A stretch of DNA of 34,333 bases from an uncultured Flavobacteriaceae bacterium (GCA_947311635.1 CAMZLD010000081.1:1-34333); one strand, 5' to 3'; numbered from the stretch's first letter, positions 1 to 8,843 are shown. The notes: generated from the letters alone by a model not told the origin. Made by a program: numbers and translations.

Positions 1-6
1 TGGCTG

Positions 7-41
7 GAGCGAATTGCAAATGTGTATGGCTTTAGCGTTGG
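7..41 (+). repeat. 35-bp inverted repeat, left copy
   Basis: Bases 7-41 are the exact reverse complement of bases 285-319; the match stops at base 6 on one side and base 42 on the other. The inner end carries the 8-mer AGCGTTGG, which also occurs in the right copy and again at 379-386 (minus strand). The inner edge abuts the stop codon of the gene remnant at 43-45. Seen directly; the role as a recombination boundary is inferred. Confidence 0.9.
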
Positions 42-42
42 C

Positions 43-284
43 TTATACATCATCAAATTCCTCTATTATATTATTTGAAACTACTGGATTTCCAAAACCA
101 ATTAGACTTTCAATAATTGTTGATAAACTTAATCTATCTTTTGTTTTATATGCTAACAAATAGAGTAGTGCCTCAGAAGAAAGAAGTATAAATCTCTTAA
201 TATCTGTATTCCAAGTGACGTCATTAATAAAGCTTTCAAAATTTGATTTAAATGAATTGCTTACAATTATAAAACCAATGTAAT
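43..284 (-). pseudogene. 3' remnant of an unrecognised gene between inverted repeats
   Basis: This stretch reads as about 79 codons on the minus strand ending in TAA at 43-45. The frame continues 5' into the repeat and reaches an ATG at 334-336, but the codons above base 284 come from the repeat, so the real N-terminus is missing. The remaining peptide is rich in alternating hydrophobic and polar residues, with helical segments such as RFILLSSEALLYLLAYKTKD, and looks like part of a folded soluble protein. It faintly resembles the C-terminal part of some restriction-endonuclease-like proteins, but I cannot assign a family. It is most simply a gene tail left behind when the repeat inserted or recombined. 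Confidence 0.45.
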
Positions 285-319
285 CCAACGCTAAAGCCAT
301 ACACATTTGCAATTCGCTC
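285..319 (-). repeat. 35-bp inverted repeat, right copy
   Basis: Exact reverse complement of bases 7-41. On the minus strand it reads straight on from the structured repeat at 320-548 and ends with AGCGTTGG at the boundary with the gene remnant. The left copy thus duplicates the terminal 35 bases of this element in opposite orientation. Confidence 0.9.
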
Positions 320-548
320 AAAAAAGCTAACAGCACAAACCATCCCGAAAGTTTTCGGGAGCAAAAGAGTATGTCTTGCCAACGCTATCAGTAGAACGGA
401 AAATAAAGTACGAAAACACAACAAAGTGTAAAAATAATAGCCGAAATTATAGTAAATATGAACATTGTAGTCCGAAACAACATTAGTAGTAAACTGAAAA
501 ATTCTGCTTCCGAAATCGGCTACTATTCTTATACAAACCGTTACCCTC
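320..548 (-). repeat. Structured flavobacterial-type intergenic repeat
   Basis: Read on the minus strand, the element begins near GGGTAACGGTTTGTAT (about 548-533) and runs to the AGCGTTGG end at 285. It contains an imperfect long-range inverted repeat (429-444 with 516-531, 14 of 16 matches) and a perfect short hairpin, TCCCGAAA-gt-TTTCGGGA, at 343-360. From memory, sequences of this style (a TAACGGTTTGTAT start and an AGCGTTGG end) occur repeatedly in flavobacterial genomes and give rise to many spurious ORF annotations. Only one full copy is in this window, so its multicopy nature cannot be shown here. Confidence 0.6.
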
Positions 549-660
549 CCTATGTAATTCCATATTATTAGGTTAATAGATTTATCACTAGAGTTGCTAC
601 CATTGATACAAAAGTGCATCATTCAAAAATGAAATCAATACGTAGAATTACGTATATTTT

Positions 661-1611
661 TTAAAATGTAATATGAGGGTACTTGTTAGAAAGTACTTGC
701 TGTTTTCTTTTTAAAGAAGTTACAAATTTTTGATGTTGTTGACTATTTTCATCAAAAGGCTTGTGGTTTAATCCTTTCTGTATGGCTTCAATTTCTTTTA
801 AAGCTTGTATGCTTTTTTCTGAAAGCCAATTTGTTGTGAAACTTTCCCAAATAAAATCAATTGCCGTTTGGCTAGGGTGAAGCATGTCTGCTTTGTAAAA
901 GCGGTAATCTCGTAATTCATCCATCATAATTTCATAAGAAGGAAAGTAATGATGTTTTTTTTTATCTGAAATAAAAAGATGAATAGCACTTAGTAAATGC
1001 GCTTTACTTAAGGTGTTTTCAATAAAACCATCTTTGAGATGCCTAACAGGAGAAACCGTGTAAATAAAGGTTGTATTTTTATTTATGGCGGTTATCATTG
1101 TTTCAATTCGCTCTAAGCTCGTAGTGATTTCAGAAACAGTAAGAATTTTTTTTGTAAATGCTTGTTGGTTTATTTTGTGGCAATTTGCAACTATAGAAGC
1201 TTGTTCTATATATGTATAAACCCAAGAAGTGCCTAGCGTTATAATGATATGTGATGCAAGTAAAAGCTGTTTTTTGGTTTCTATTAATACCGTATTTAAT
1301 TGCAGAATCATGGCTTGTTTACTTCTATTACTCAATACAGAATGTGTGTCAAAGCAATGCCATTGTTCATTGTGTAAAAACAAATCTTTTTCTGTATAGA
1401 CATAGCCAAGAATGGCTTTTTCTATTAAATTTTCAACTGCTTTTACATGAAATAAGATTCCAAATGGATTTTGATATGTTTGAAATTTATAATAGTTAAA
1501 TTTTGTAGCAATATTTTCAGAAAAGCAAGAGCCTACCAAAAAGATTTTTGAAGTGTAATCTATTTGATGAGTAGTTTGTTTTTGCAAGGACAATTTTGTC
1601 TGAAAAATCAT
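661..1611 (-). CDS. GSCFA domain protein (SGNH-hydrolase-like)
   Basis: The 316-residue product carries the family-defining motif near the N-terminus (VGSCFSENIA, residues about 26-35), a central TLGTSWVY segment, TVSPVRH, and a C-terminal DMLHPS around residues 243-248 that fits the Asp-His part of an SGNH-type active site. The GSCFA family is named for this motif and is of uncertain substrate; a hydrolase or esterase role is inferred from the fold. No signal peptide is visible, so the protein is probably cytoplasmic. Its ATG overlaps the stop of the upstream secreted-protein gene by 4 bases (1608-1611), so the two are translationally coupled in an alaS-led operon. Family assignment is confident, function is not. 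Confidence 0.85.
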   Translation of the reverse strand: MIFQTKLSLQKQTTHQIDYTSKIFLVGSCFSENIATKFNYYKFQTYQNPFGILFHVKAVENLIEKAILGYVYTEKDLFLHNEQWHCFDTHSVLSNRSKQAMILQLNTVLIETKKQLLLASHIIITLGTSWVYTYIEQASIVANCHKINQQAFTKKILTVSEITTSLERIETMITAINKNTTFIYTVSPVRHLKDGFIENTLSKAHLLSAIHLFISDKKKHHYFPSYEIMMDELRDYRFYKADMLHPSQTAIDFIWESFTTNWLSEKSIQALKEIEAIQKGLNHKPFDENSQQHQKFVTSLKRKQQVLSNKYPHITF

Positions 1612-1973
1612 TCTCTTTGTTTTCTTTTATTTCTGTAGGCTTTCTTTAATTTTTTAAGAGTCCCTTCTAAAATAGCTGGGTATGTTTTTAAACCATGGTC
1701 TTTGTTAAACTGTTTTAATACTTGTTTTGTTTGTTGATCGTACACCCATGTTTTAACAACAGGATATCCTAAATACGCGAGCCTAATTTGTATGTTTTTT
1801 ACTGTTTTTAAGCTAGGATTTTTATAAACGCTTACCCATGTACCATCTTTATTTAAACAATGAACATAACCTTTACTAGATTTTGAGTCTTTAGGAAAAT
1901 CAGGCATGTTTTGACTGTAAAGACAATGACTTCCAATTAGCAATCCAATAATTGTAATGAGTATCTTTTTCAT
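1608..1973 (-). CDS. Small secreted protein with peptidoglycan-binding-like repeat
   Basis: A 121-residue protein with a clear signal peptide (residues 1-20, MKK start, hydrophobic core, probable cleavage after LYS). The mature part contains a segment around residues 56-97 (NIQIRLAYLGYP followed by TKQVLKQFNKDHGL) that has the pattern of a PG_binding_1 module: an N-terminal helix ending in LxxLGY and a second helix ending in FQxxxGL. It therefore probably sits in the periplasm or at the outer membrane and may contact peptidoglycan. The C-terminus is strongly basic. It lies 6 bases after alaS and overlaps the GSCFA gene by 4 bases. The domain match is by eye and moderate. Confidence 0.7.
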   Translation of the reverse strand: MKKILITIIGLLIGSHCLYSQNMPDFPKDSKSSKGYVHCLNKDGTWVSVYKNPSLKTVKNIQIRLAYLGYPVVKTWVYDQQTKQVLKQFNKDHGLKTYPAILEGTLKKLKKAYRNKRKQRE

Positions 1974-1979
1974 AGTTTT

Positions 1980-4595
1980 TTATTTTAAATAACGTGTAGC
2001 TTCGCTCAAAGCTTTTGGTATACCCTCTGGGTTTCTACCGCCTGCGGTTGCAAAAAACGGTTGTCCACCGCCGCCGCCATGTATCAATCCACCAAGTTCT
2101 CGTACTACTTTTCCTGCGTCATATTTTCTTTCGGCTACTAATTCTTTAGAAATATAGCAAGTTAAAAAGGCTCTATCAGCTTTGGTATGCGCTAATAGTA
2201 AAAATAAGTTTTTTGTATCTTTACCTAAATCAAAGGCAAGATCTTTTATGCCAGAGGCATCTAAATCCACTTTTTTTGCTAAAAACTGTACGCCATTGAT
2301 TTCTTGGATTTCGTTTTTAAGCTCACCGGTAAGCCCTTTGGCTTTTTCTTTAAGTAAGTTTTCTACTTGTTTTTTAAGAGTAGCAATTTCCGTTTGCATA
2401 TCAATAATTGTTTTTTCTGGATTGTCGCTATTTTTAAGCAAACTTTTAATTTTGTAATAACTACGGTTATTTTCTCTGTAATAGGTTTTTGCAGCATCAG
2501 AAGTAATGGCTTCAATTCTTCGAATGCCAGAAGCAATAGCACTTTCTGTTCTTATTTTAAAGTGCCAAATTTGAGCCGTATTGGTAACATGTGTTCCACC
2601 ACAAAGTTCTTTTGATTTACCAAATTCTATCATTCTAACGGTGTCGCCATATTTTTCGCCAAACAAAGCTAAAGCGCCTTTGCTTAGGGCATCTTCCATA
2701 GTAATATTTCGATGCTCTTTTAAAGATAAACCTTCTCTTATACGTGCATTGACAAAGTTTTCTACTTGTAACAATTCTTCATTGGTCATTTTAGAGAAAT
2801 GTGAAAAATCAAAACGTAAATAGCGTGAATGTACAGCAGATCCTTTTTGCTCAACATGCTTTCCTAATATGCTACGTAAAGCTTGGTGCAATAAATGTGT
2901 TGCTGTATGGTTACTGGCTGTGAGCTCACGTTGTTTTTTATCTACCACAGCTTTAAAAGTTTGTGTTACATTTTTTGGCAGGTGTTTTGCAAAATGAATA
3001 ATTAAATTATTTTCTTTTTTAGTATCAATGATGTAGGTAACGTTTGCATTTGGAGCTTCTAAATAACCTTTGTCGCCAACTTGCCCTCCACCTTCGGCAT
3101 AAAACGGTGTCATGTTAAATACCAATTGGTAAATTTCGCCTTCTTTCTTAGATGTGACTTTGCGGTATTTGGTGATTTTAACATTGGCTTCTAATAAGTC
3201 ATAACCAACAAATTCTTCAAAATCATCTTCTAGAAGAACAACCCAATCTTCGGTTTCTGTTACGGCTGCTTGTTTTGAAATGTTTTTAACACGACTTAGT
3301 TCTTTGTCAAACTCTGCTTCGTCATAAGACATGTTTTTTTCAGAAAGAATGAGTCCTGTTAAATCTTTCGGAAAACCATAAGTATCATATAATTCCAATA
3401 CTTTTTTTCCAGAGACAATAGATCCTTTATTGGTTTCAATAATTCTATCAAGTAATACCAATCCTTGATCTAAGGTGCGTAAAAAAGAATTTTCTTCTTC
3501 TTTAATCACATTGATAATTAACTGCTTTTGAGCTTTTAATTCAGGAAAAGTACTACCTAAGTTGTTGGCAAGTGTTGTTGCCAATTTGTAAATAAAAGGT
3601 TCTTTTTGGTTTAAAAAAGTAAAGCCATAACGCACAGCTCTTCGTAAAATTCTACGAATTACATACCCGGCTCCTGTATTGCTTGGCAACTGCCCATCTG
3701 CAATAGAAAACGCTACTGCGCGTACATGATCTGCAATGACACGAATAGCAATATCTGTTTCGGTATCTTTTCTGTATTTGGTGTTTGTAATGGTTTCTAT
3801 TTCACGAATAAGTGGTGTAAACACATCAGTGTCATAATTAGATTGTACACCTTGTAAAACCATTGCTAGGCGTTCAAAACCCATACCTGTATCTACATGT
3901 TTTGCAGGTAAAGGCTCTAAAGTTCCGTTTGCTTTACGGTTGTATTGCATAAAGACCAAGTTCCAGATTTCTACTACTTGTGGATGATCTTGATTGACTA
4001 AATCTTTGCCCGGTATTTTTGCTTTTTCTTCTGCAGAACGTATGTCTACATGAATTTCAGAACAAGGTCCGCATGGTCCTTGCGCACCCATTTCCCAAAA
4101 ATTATCTTTTTTGTTGCCCATTAAAATTTGAGCTTCGGGTACAATCTCTTTCCATAAATTATACGCTTCTGTATCTAAAGAAAGCTTGTCTTTATCTTTA
4201 CTGCCTTCAAAAACGGTAACATATAAAATGTTTTTATCGATGCCATACACTTCGGTTAACAACTCCCAAGCCCAATTGATAGCTTCTTTTTTAAAATAGT
4301 CACCAAAACTCCAGTTGCCTAACATTTCAAACATGGTGTGGTGGTACGTGTCATAACCTACCTCTTCTAGGTCGTTGTGTTTACCAGAAACCCGTAAACA
4401 TTTTTGCGTATCTGCAATTCTTTTATGCTTTGGAATACCATTTCCGAGAAAAAATTCTTTAAAAGGCACCATACCTGCATTGGTAAACATTAACGTTGGG
4501 TCGTTTTTAAGAACCATTGGTGCAGAAGGTACTATTTGGTGCTGTTTGCTTTCGAAAAATTTAAAAAAGCGCTGTCTTATTTCTGATGATTTCAT
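1980..4595 (-). CDS. alaS: Alanine--tRNA ligase
   Basis: The 871-residue length and domain order match bacterial AlaRS, which charges tRNA-Ala with alanine in the cytoplasm. The N-terminal class II catalytic domain opens with [15 protein letters not shown] and the TNAGM motif near residue 40. The editing domain has HTATHLLH near residue 560 and CGGTHV near residue 665, together supplying the His/His/Cys/His metal site used to clear mischarged serine or glycine. The C-Ala domain ends with a glycine run and QPFFATAGG. All key motifs are intact. It is the first gene of a three-gene minus-strand unit and is divergent from the M23 peptidase gene, with 96 bases between the two starts that must hold both promoters. 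Confidence 0.98.
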   Translation of the reverse strand: MKSSEIRQRFFKFFESKQHQIVPSAPMVLKNDPTLMFTNAGMVPFKEFFLGNGIPKHKRIADTQKCLRVSGKHNDLEEVGYDTYHHTMFEMLGNWSFGDYFKKEAINWAWELLTEVYGIDKNILYVTVFEGSKDKDKLSLDTEAYNLWKEIVPEAQILMGNKKDNFWEMGAQGPCGPCSEIHVDIRSAEEKAKIPGKDLVNQDHPQVVEIWNLVFMQYNRKANGTLEPLPAKHVDTGMGFERLAMVLQGVQSNYDTDVFTPLIREIETITNTKYRKDTETDIAIRVIADHVRAVAFSIADGQLPSNTGAGYVIRRILRRAVRYGFTFLNQKEPFIYKLATTLANNLGSTFPELKAQKQLIINVIKEEENSFLRTLDQGLVLLDRIIETNKGSIVSGKKVLELYDTYGFPKDLTGLILSEKNMSYDEAEFDKELSRVKNISKQAAVTETEDWVVLLEDDFEEFVGYDLLEANVKITKYRKVTSKKEGEIYQLVFNMTPFYAEGGGQVGDKGYLEAPNANVTYIIDTKKENNLIIHFAKHLPKNVTQTFKAVVDKKQRELTASNHTATHLLHQALRSILGKHVEQKGSAVHSRYLRFDFSHFSKMTNEELLQVENFVNARIREGLSLKEHRNITMEDALSKGALALFGEKYGDTVRMIEFGKSKELCGGTHVTNTAQIWHFKIRTESAIASGIRRIEAITSDAAKTYYRENNRSYYKIKSLLKNSDNPEKTIIDMQTEIATLKKQVENLLKEKAKGLTGELKNEIQEINGVQFLAKKVDLDASGIKDLAFDLGKDTKNLFLLLAHTKADRAFLTCYISKELVAERKYDAGKVVRELGGLIHGGGGGQPFFATAGGRNPEGIPKALSEATRYLK

Positions 4596-4649
4596 GTGTT
4601 AAATAAAAGCTAAAAAATACCTCTAAAAGTGAAGTATTAAAACATTTTG

Positions 4650-4657
4650 TATTTTTG
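4650..4657 (+). promoter_or_regulatory. -7 box of M23 peptidase operon
   Basis: TATTTTTG matches the Bacteroidota -7 consensus TAnnTTTG and lies about 35 bases before the ATG at 4692. No good TTG was found at the usual upstream distance, so the call rests on the -7 box and position. Confidence 0.5.
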
Positions 4658-4691
4658 TTAGTTAGAGTACAAATCTACTATTTTTTATTAT

Positions 4692-5663
4692 ATGACGAAA
4701 GTTAAATACTACTACGATTCTGAAACACTTTCTTACCAAAAAATCAATTTAAGAAAAAGGGATAAATTTAAAAAATTGGTTTTGTTTTCTTTGGCATTTT
4801 TATTAGCCGGCGTGATAGGTTATGTAGTGTTAAGTCGTTTTTTTGAAACCCCAGAGCAATTAGCACAAAAAGCAGAATTAGAAAACATGCAATTGCAGTA
4901 CGGTTTGTTAAGCAAAAAAATGCAACATCTAGATAAGGTTTTAAATGAGTTACAAGAGCGAGATAACAATATTTACAGATTGTATTTTGAGTTGAATCCT
5001 ATTTCTGATGAGCAGCGTAAAGCAGGTTTTGGAGGTATTAACCGTTACAAATCATTAGAAGGCTTTGAAAATTCTGAAATGATAATCGATGCCACAAAAA
5101 ATATGGATGTATTGTCTAAGCAAATTGTTATTCAGTCTAAATCTTTGGATGAAATTGTTCGTTTAGCAGAAAATAAAGAAAAGTTATTAGCCGCAATGCC
5201 AGCCATTCAGCCAGTAAAAAAAGAAGATTTAACACGTATGGCTTCTGGATACGGTTTGCGTTCAGACCCATTTACAAAAGCTAGAAAAAAGCATAAAGGC
5301 ATGGACTTTACAGCTAAAAGAGGAACGCCTGTTTATGCAACTGGTAACGGAAAAGTAAAACGTGCAGATAATAATGCTTCTGGTTATGGAAACCATATTC
5401 GCATAGATCATGGTTATGGATATCTGACTTTGTATGCACATTTAAGTAAGTACAATGTAAAAAAAGGACAGCGTGTAAAACGTGGTGACCTTATTGGTTT
5501 TGTAGGTAATACGGGGCGCTCTCAAGCACCCCATTTACATTACGAAGTACATAAAAACGGAACCGCCATTAACCCAATTAATTTTTACTACGGAAACTTA
5601 TCACCAGAAGAATTTGCTGCCATGCAAAAAGCAGCACAACAAGAAGGACAATCTCTAGACTAA
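4692..5663 (+). CDS. Membrane-anchored M23 family metallopeptidase
   Basis: A 323-residue protein with a cytoplasmic basic N-terminus, one membrane span (about residues 28-48), a helical/coiled stretch (about 53-165) and a C-terminal M23 peptidase domain (about 185-300). The zinc-site residues are present: H201 and D205 in HKGMD, and H281/H283 in HLHYE, with H250 as a further active-site His. Such proteins cut peptide cross-links in peptidoglycan on the periplasmic side, usually during growth or division. Because the ligands are intact it should be an active enzyme rather than an EnvC-like activator. Its stop overlaps the next gene's start by one base (TAATG at 5661-5665), so it heads an operon. 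Confidence 0.93.
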   Translation: MTKVKYYYDSETLSYQKINLRKRDKFKKLVLFSLAFLLAGVIGYVVLSRFFETPEQLAQKAELENMQLQYGLLSKKMQHLDKVLNELQERDNNIYRLYFELNPISDEQRKAGFGGINRYKSLEGFENSEMIIDATKNMDVLSKQIVIQSKSLDEIVRLAENKEKLLAAMPAIQPVKKEDLTRMASGYGLRSDPFTKARKKHKGMDFTAKRGTPVYATGNGKVKRADNNASGYGNHIRIDHGYGYLTLYAHLSKYNVKKGQRVKRGDLIGFVGNTGRSQAPHLHYEVHKNGTAINPINFYYGNLSPEEFAAMQKAAQQEGQSLD

Positions 5664-5995
5664 TGCATGTAAACTTACCAGAAAGAAGATATTATAAAAT
5701 TGGCGAAGTAGCCAAAGCTTTTGCTGTAAATACCTCTTTAATTCGGTTTTGGGAAAACGAATTTTCAATTTTAAAACCCAAGAAAAATAAAAAGGGGAAC
5801 AGAATGTTTACCCAACAAGACATTAAAAACTTAGAACTGATCTATAATTTGGTTAAAGAACGTGGCTTTACATTAGATGGTGCTAAGAAAAAAATGAAGC
5901 AAAATTTTAACAATGTTAAAAATAATCACGATATTATAAGCCGATTACAAGGAATCAAAAGTGAATTAATTAATATTAAAAACCAACTAGAATGA
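5663..5995 (+). CDS. MerR family transcriptional regulator
   Basis: This 110-residue protein has an N-terminal MerR-type winged helix (residues about 8-75): YYKIGEVAKAF, then LIRFWENEF, then RMFTQQDIKNLELI. A short C-terminal helix that probably dimerises follows. There is no separate effector domain and no cysteine pattern for metal binding, so it belongs to the short MerR proteins common beside M23 peptidase and lemA genes in Bacteroidota. The target is unknown; autoregulation of this operon is a reasonable inference. It overlaps the upstream peptidase gene by 1 base and lemA by 4 bases. Confidence 0.92.
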   Translation: MHVNLPERRYYKIGEVAKAFAVNTSLIRFWENEFSILKPKKNKKGNRMFTQQDIKNLELIYNLVKERGFTLDGAKKKMKQNFNNVKNNHDIISRLQGIKSELINIKNQLE

Positions 5996-6582
5996 AAAAG
6001 TTATTAGTCCCAATTATTGTATTAGCCCTTATTGCATTTGCAATCTTTAAATGGGGAGTCGGTATTAACAATACAATTATTGAAAAAGAAGGAAAATCTG
6101 TAGCACAGTGGGCAAACGTTGAGAGTGCTTACCAAAGAAGAGCAGATTTAATACCAAACCTAGTTAACACTGTTAAAGGGTATGCAGAGCACGAAAAAAG
6201 CACCTTAGAAGCAGTGATTAAAGCAAGAGCAGAAGCTACCAAAACCACTATCAATGCAGGCGAATTAACACCAGAAAAAATGGCTGCTTTTCAAAAAGCA
6301 CAAGAAGGCTTAAGTGGTGCGTTGTCTAGATTGTTAGTTTCTGTAGAACGTTATCCAGATTTAAAAGCCAATCAAAACTTTTTAGAATTACAAAGCCAAT
6401 TAGAAGGTACCGAAAACAGAATCAATACCGAGCGAAACCGCTTTAATAAAATGGCAGGTGATTATAATATTTATATTGCAAAATTCCCGATCAACCTTGT
6501 TGCTAACTTTATCAATAAAAAAGCCTTGAGTTTATTTAAAAGTGCACAAGGAAGTGATAAAGCACCAAAAGTAGAATTTTAA
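5992..6582 (+). CDS. lemA: LemA family protein
   Basis: A 196-residue protein with an N-terminal membrane anchor (residues about 4-22) followed by an all-helical LemA domain. Diagnostic segments are QWANVESAYQRRADLIPNLV (about residues 39-58), TVKGYAEHE, and NTERNRFNKMAGDYN near residues 147-162. LemA proteins are membrane-bound helical proteins with an exposed C-terminal domain and an unresolved biochemical role. They are repeatedly found beside TPM-domain genes, as here, which suggests a shared envelope function. The start is fixed by the 4-base overlap with the MerR gene (ATGA at 5992). Confidence 0.95.
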   Translation: MKKLLVPIIVLALIAFAIFKWGVGINNTIIEKEGKSVAQWANVESAYQRRADLIPNLVNTVKGYAEHEKSTLEAVIKARAEATKTTINAGELTPEKMAAFQKAQEGLSGALSRLLVSVERYPDLKANQNFLELQSQLEGTENRINTERNRFNKMAGDYNIYIAKFPINLVANFINKKALSLFKSAQGSDKAPKVEF

Positions 6583-6597
6583 TCAGCAACTATTTGA

Positions 6598-7035
6598 ATG
6601 TCAAAGGTTGAAGATTTTTTAACGTCAAAAGAAGAGCAAGCTATCATAGCAGCAATACGCGTAGCAGAACAGCATACTTCTGGAGAAATACGGGTGCATT
6701 TAGAACCAAGTACAGAAAAGCCCTCTTTAGAAAGAGCTAAAGAGGTTTTCTGTTTTCTAAAAATGGACGAAACCGTATTGCAAAACGGTGTGCTTTTCTA
6801 TGTAGCTGTAGATAACAAGCAATTTGCCGTAATTGGCGGTAAGGGCATTGATAAAAAAGTGCCTTCAAATTTTTGGAACAGTATTAAAGACCGCGTAATT
6901 TCAGAATTTTCAAAAGGAAATTATAAAATAGGATTAACCGCAGGCATTCAAGAGACAGGTAAAAAATTAAAAGCATATTTCCCGATTGAATCAACAGATA
7001 CCAATGAGCTAAGCAATGAGATTTCTAAAGGATAA
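6598..7035 (+). CDS. TPM domain protein (first, soluble)
   Basis: A 145-residue protein that consists almost entirely of a TPM domain (formerly DUF477). The domain begins with LTSKEEQAIIAAIRVAEQHT, has the central GEIRVHL strand, continues through VAVDNKQFAVIGGKGID and ends near GIQETGKKLKAYFP. It lacks a signal peptide and membrane span, unlike the TPM protein encoded next, so it is probably cytoplasmic or peripheral. TPM stands for the TLP18.3/Psb32/MOLO-1 families, whose plant member is involved in photosystem II repair; the bacterial role is unclear. It starts 15 bases after lemA and overlaps the next gene by 20 bases. Confidence 0.88.
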   Translation: MSKVEDFLTSKEEQAIIAAIRVAEQHTSGEIRVHLEPSTEKPSLERAKEVFCFLKMDETVLQNGVLFYVAVDNKQFAVIGGKGIDKKVPSNFWNSIKDRVISEFSKGNYKIGLTAGIQETGKKLKAYFPIESTDTNELSNEISKG

Positions 7036-7852
7036 TAAAGCCGTTTTTAAAAGAATATTACTTGCTATTATTTTAATTAGTAACGTTGTTGGTTACGCGC
7101 AATTAGATATTCCGAAGTTACCAAGCAAAGCAACAGCTGTATACGATAAGGCACATTTGTTAAATGCTTTAGAAGCGCAAGCCCTCGAAAAAAAGTTAAT
7201 CCAATATGCAGATTCTACTTCCACGCAAATAGTTGTTGTTACCATCAATACTTTAAATGGTGAAAATATAGCTTTATATGCTACCGAATGGGCTCATAAA
7301 TGGGGCATTGGTCAAAAAGATAAAGACAACGGCATTTTATTATTGGTGGCAAAAAAAGACCGAAAAGTTACCATTCGTACAGGTTATGGCGTAGAACATT
7401 TATTAACAGATGCCTTGTCTAGTAGAATTATTAGAAAAATTATTACACCAGCATTTAAACGAGGTAAGTTTTACAAAGGCATAGATGAAGCTACTTCTGC
7501 CATCATATCAATAATGAATGGTGAATACACAGAAACACGAGATTTTAGCAATAGTGACGGTATTCCTTTGCCGGTTATCTTATTTTTTATCTTCTTTATT
7601 TTAATCATTGTTTTATCCATTAGAAATGGCGGAAATAGTGGAGGAGGTAGAATGTACAGAAGAAATTCAACCGCAGGAAACATTTTAGAAACGATTATTT
7701 TAAGCAGACAAGGACGTGGTGGAAGCTTCGGAAGTGGCGGTTTTGGAGGTGGTTTTGGTGGAAGCTCTGGTGGAGGTTTTGGAAGCGGTGGTTTCGGGGG
7801 TGGTTTTGGTGGCGGCGGTTTTGGCGGTGGTGGCGCTTCTGGTGGATGGTGA
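7016..7852 (+). CDS. TPM domain protein with signal peptide and Gly-rich tail
   Basis: A 278-residue protein with an N-terminal signal sequence (hydrophobic core about residues 13-27, probable cleavage after GYAQ), an exported TPM domain (about 35-170, with TQIVVVTI, DNGILLLVAK and RTGYGVEHLLTD), one membrane span (about 187-203) and a glycine/phenylalanine/serine-rich C-terminus built from GGFGGG-type units (about 235-278). This is the standard architecture of YgcG-like proteins. The topology puts the TPM domain outside the cytoplasmic membrane and the tail inside. The ATG lies within the preceding gene (20-base overlap), so translation is coupled. The encoded tail is a low-complexity GGTTTTGG-rich DNA tract that could vary in length. 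Confidence 0.92.
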   Translation: MRFLKDNKAVFKRILLAIILISNVVGYAQLDIPKLPSKATAVYDKAHLLNALEAQALEKKLIQYADSTSTQIVVVTINTLNGENIALYATEWAHKWGIGQKDKDNGILLLVAKKDRKVTIRTGYGVEHLLTDALSSRIIRKIITPAFKRGKFYKGIDEATSAIISIMNGEYTETRDFSNSDGIPLPVILFFIFFILIIVLSIRNGGNSGGGRMYRRNSTAGNILETIILSRQGRGGSFGSGGFGGGFGGSSGGGFGSGGFGGGFGGGGFGGGGASGGW

Positions 7853-8156
7853 TAGTTGGTTGAAAATTATTATATGTGAACTATTGAATTACCTTCTAAT
7901 ATTGTATTTATCAAGCGTTAGGTAATATAAAAAAAATAGTAGTCCGTCTAAAGACCTAAGATCGTTTCACTATTAGACAAAAGATAAAAGATTTGATTGT
8001 AACTATACCATAAACAGTTATTTGAAAATTATGGTTATTGTTAGATAAAATAAAAAACAGAAAAAGCAAGGTGTCTATTTAAAAAAGCTCTTAGAACCTC
8101 TATTAAACATAACTTTTTAGAGTTTTTATAAATTTTAATCGGACAACAAGTAAAAA
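7853..8156. other. AT-rich intergenic stretch
   Basis: About 300 bases with no convincing gene. The only structure seen is a weak 6-bp inverted repeat, GTCTAA at 7946-7951 and TTAGAC at 7973-7978. It presumably holds the promoter of the exported protein at 8157, but no TAnnTTTG box is clear. Confidence 0.5.
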
Positions 8157-8843
8157 ATGAAAGCACACAATTTAATATTTGCAATTATATTGGTAGTTAT
8201 ATCTTGTAATTCTTTTCCTCAAAAAACGAAACCTAATAATACATTATCAATAACATATAAATTGGATGTAAAAATTATTTCTGACAGTATTCCTACTTAC
8301 GTCTCTAATTATTTATTACAAAAATTTGGGGATAGTTTAAAAATATTAATAAATAAGGATGGAAGCATACGTTTTGATTATTTCGGAAATGGTAAAAATG
8401 GATATGAATTTAACTTATATGACATCAAAACAAACCATTATTATGCAAAATGGAAAAATAATGACACAATTTACCATTACAATGTAAATTCGAATACTTT
8501 GAAATTAATAGAACGGAAAAAACTGAAACCCCAAAAAGTAAACTCTTTAGATTGTCAAGTATTAAAATATAAAGCTGTTGACTCTCTACATCCTAATTAT
8601 ATTGTCAATCAAACTTTTTATTACAATAAGGGTATTTTGAAAATAACCCCAGAAACTTATAAACATTTTAAAGAATTTTATTTTTATGATTTTTTAAATG
8701 AATCTGAATGTATGTATGTAAAAAAAATAATTGAAATGCCCGAATACAGATTAACCTATGCTCTTATGAATTATAAACGAAATGTAAAATTAAATTCTAA
8801 TGCATTTAAGATACCGAACGATTTGCCTCTTAAAGAATTCTAA
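8157..8843 (+). CDS. Exported protein of unknown function (lipoprotein-like)
   Basis: I do not recognise this 228-residue protein. It begins with a signal sequence whose hydrophobic core ends in VVISCNS, a plausible but imperfect lipobox (Cys at residue 17), so it may be a lipoprotein. The mature part is lysine-, asparagine- and tyrosine-rich with alternating hydrophobic residues, as in beta-rich periplasmic proteins. Its small-strand pattern and the segment VNSLDCQVLKYK loosely recall GLPGLI/DUF4412-type proteins, but this is weak. It stands alone between AT-rich spacers of about 300 and 120 bases. Its codon use looks more AT-biased than that of der or alaS, which suggests an accessory or recently acquired gene. 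Confidence 0.75.
   Translation: MKAHNLIFAIILVVISCNSFPQKTKPNNTLSITYKLDVKIISDSIPTYVSNYLLQKFGDSLKILINKDGSIRFDYFGNGKNGYEFNLYDIKTNHYYAKWKNNDTIYHYNVNSNTLKLIERKKLKPQKVNSLDCQVLKYKAVDSLHPNYIVNQTFYYNKGILKITPETYKHFKEFYFYDFLNESECMYVKKIIEMPEYRLTYALMNYKRNVKLNSNAFKIPNDLPLKEF

Noticed and set aside
320-548. True integron attC site
   Set aside because: The AAC...GTT arrangement is suggestive, but neither end matches the RYYYAAC or GTTRRRY core, and no integrase is in the window.
248-622. 124-codon minus-strand frame through the left repeat
   Set aside because: It runs through the structured repeat and hairpins, has no family resemblance, and matches the type of spurious frame such repeats produce.
7946-7978. 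Inverted repeat GTCTAA/TTAGAC as a terminator or IS end
   Set aside because: Only 6 bp with a 21-base spacer and no T tail; compatible with chance in AT-rich DNA.
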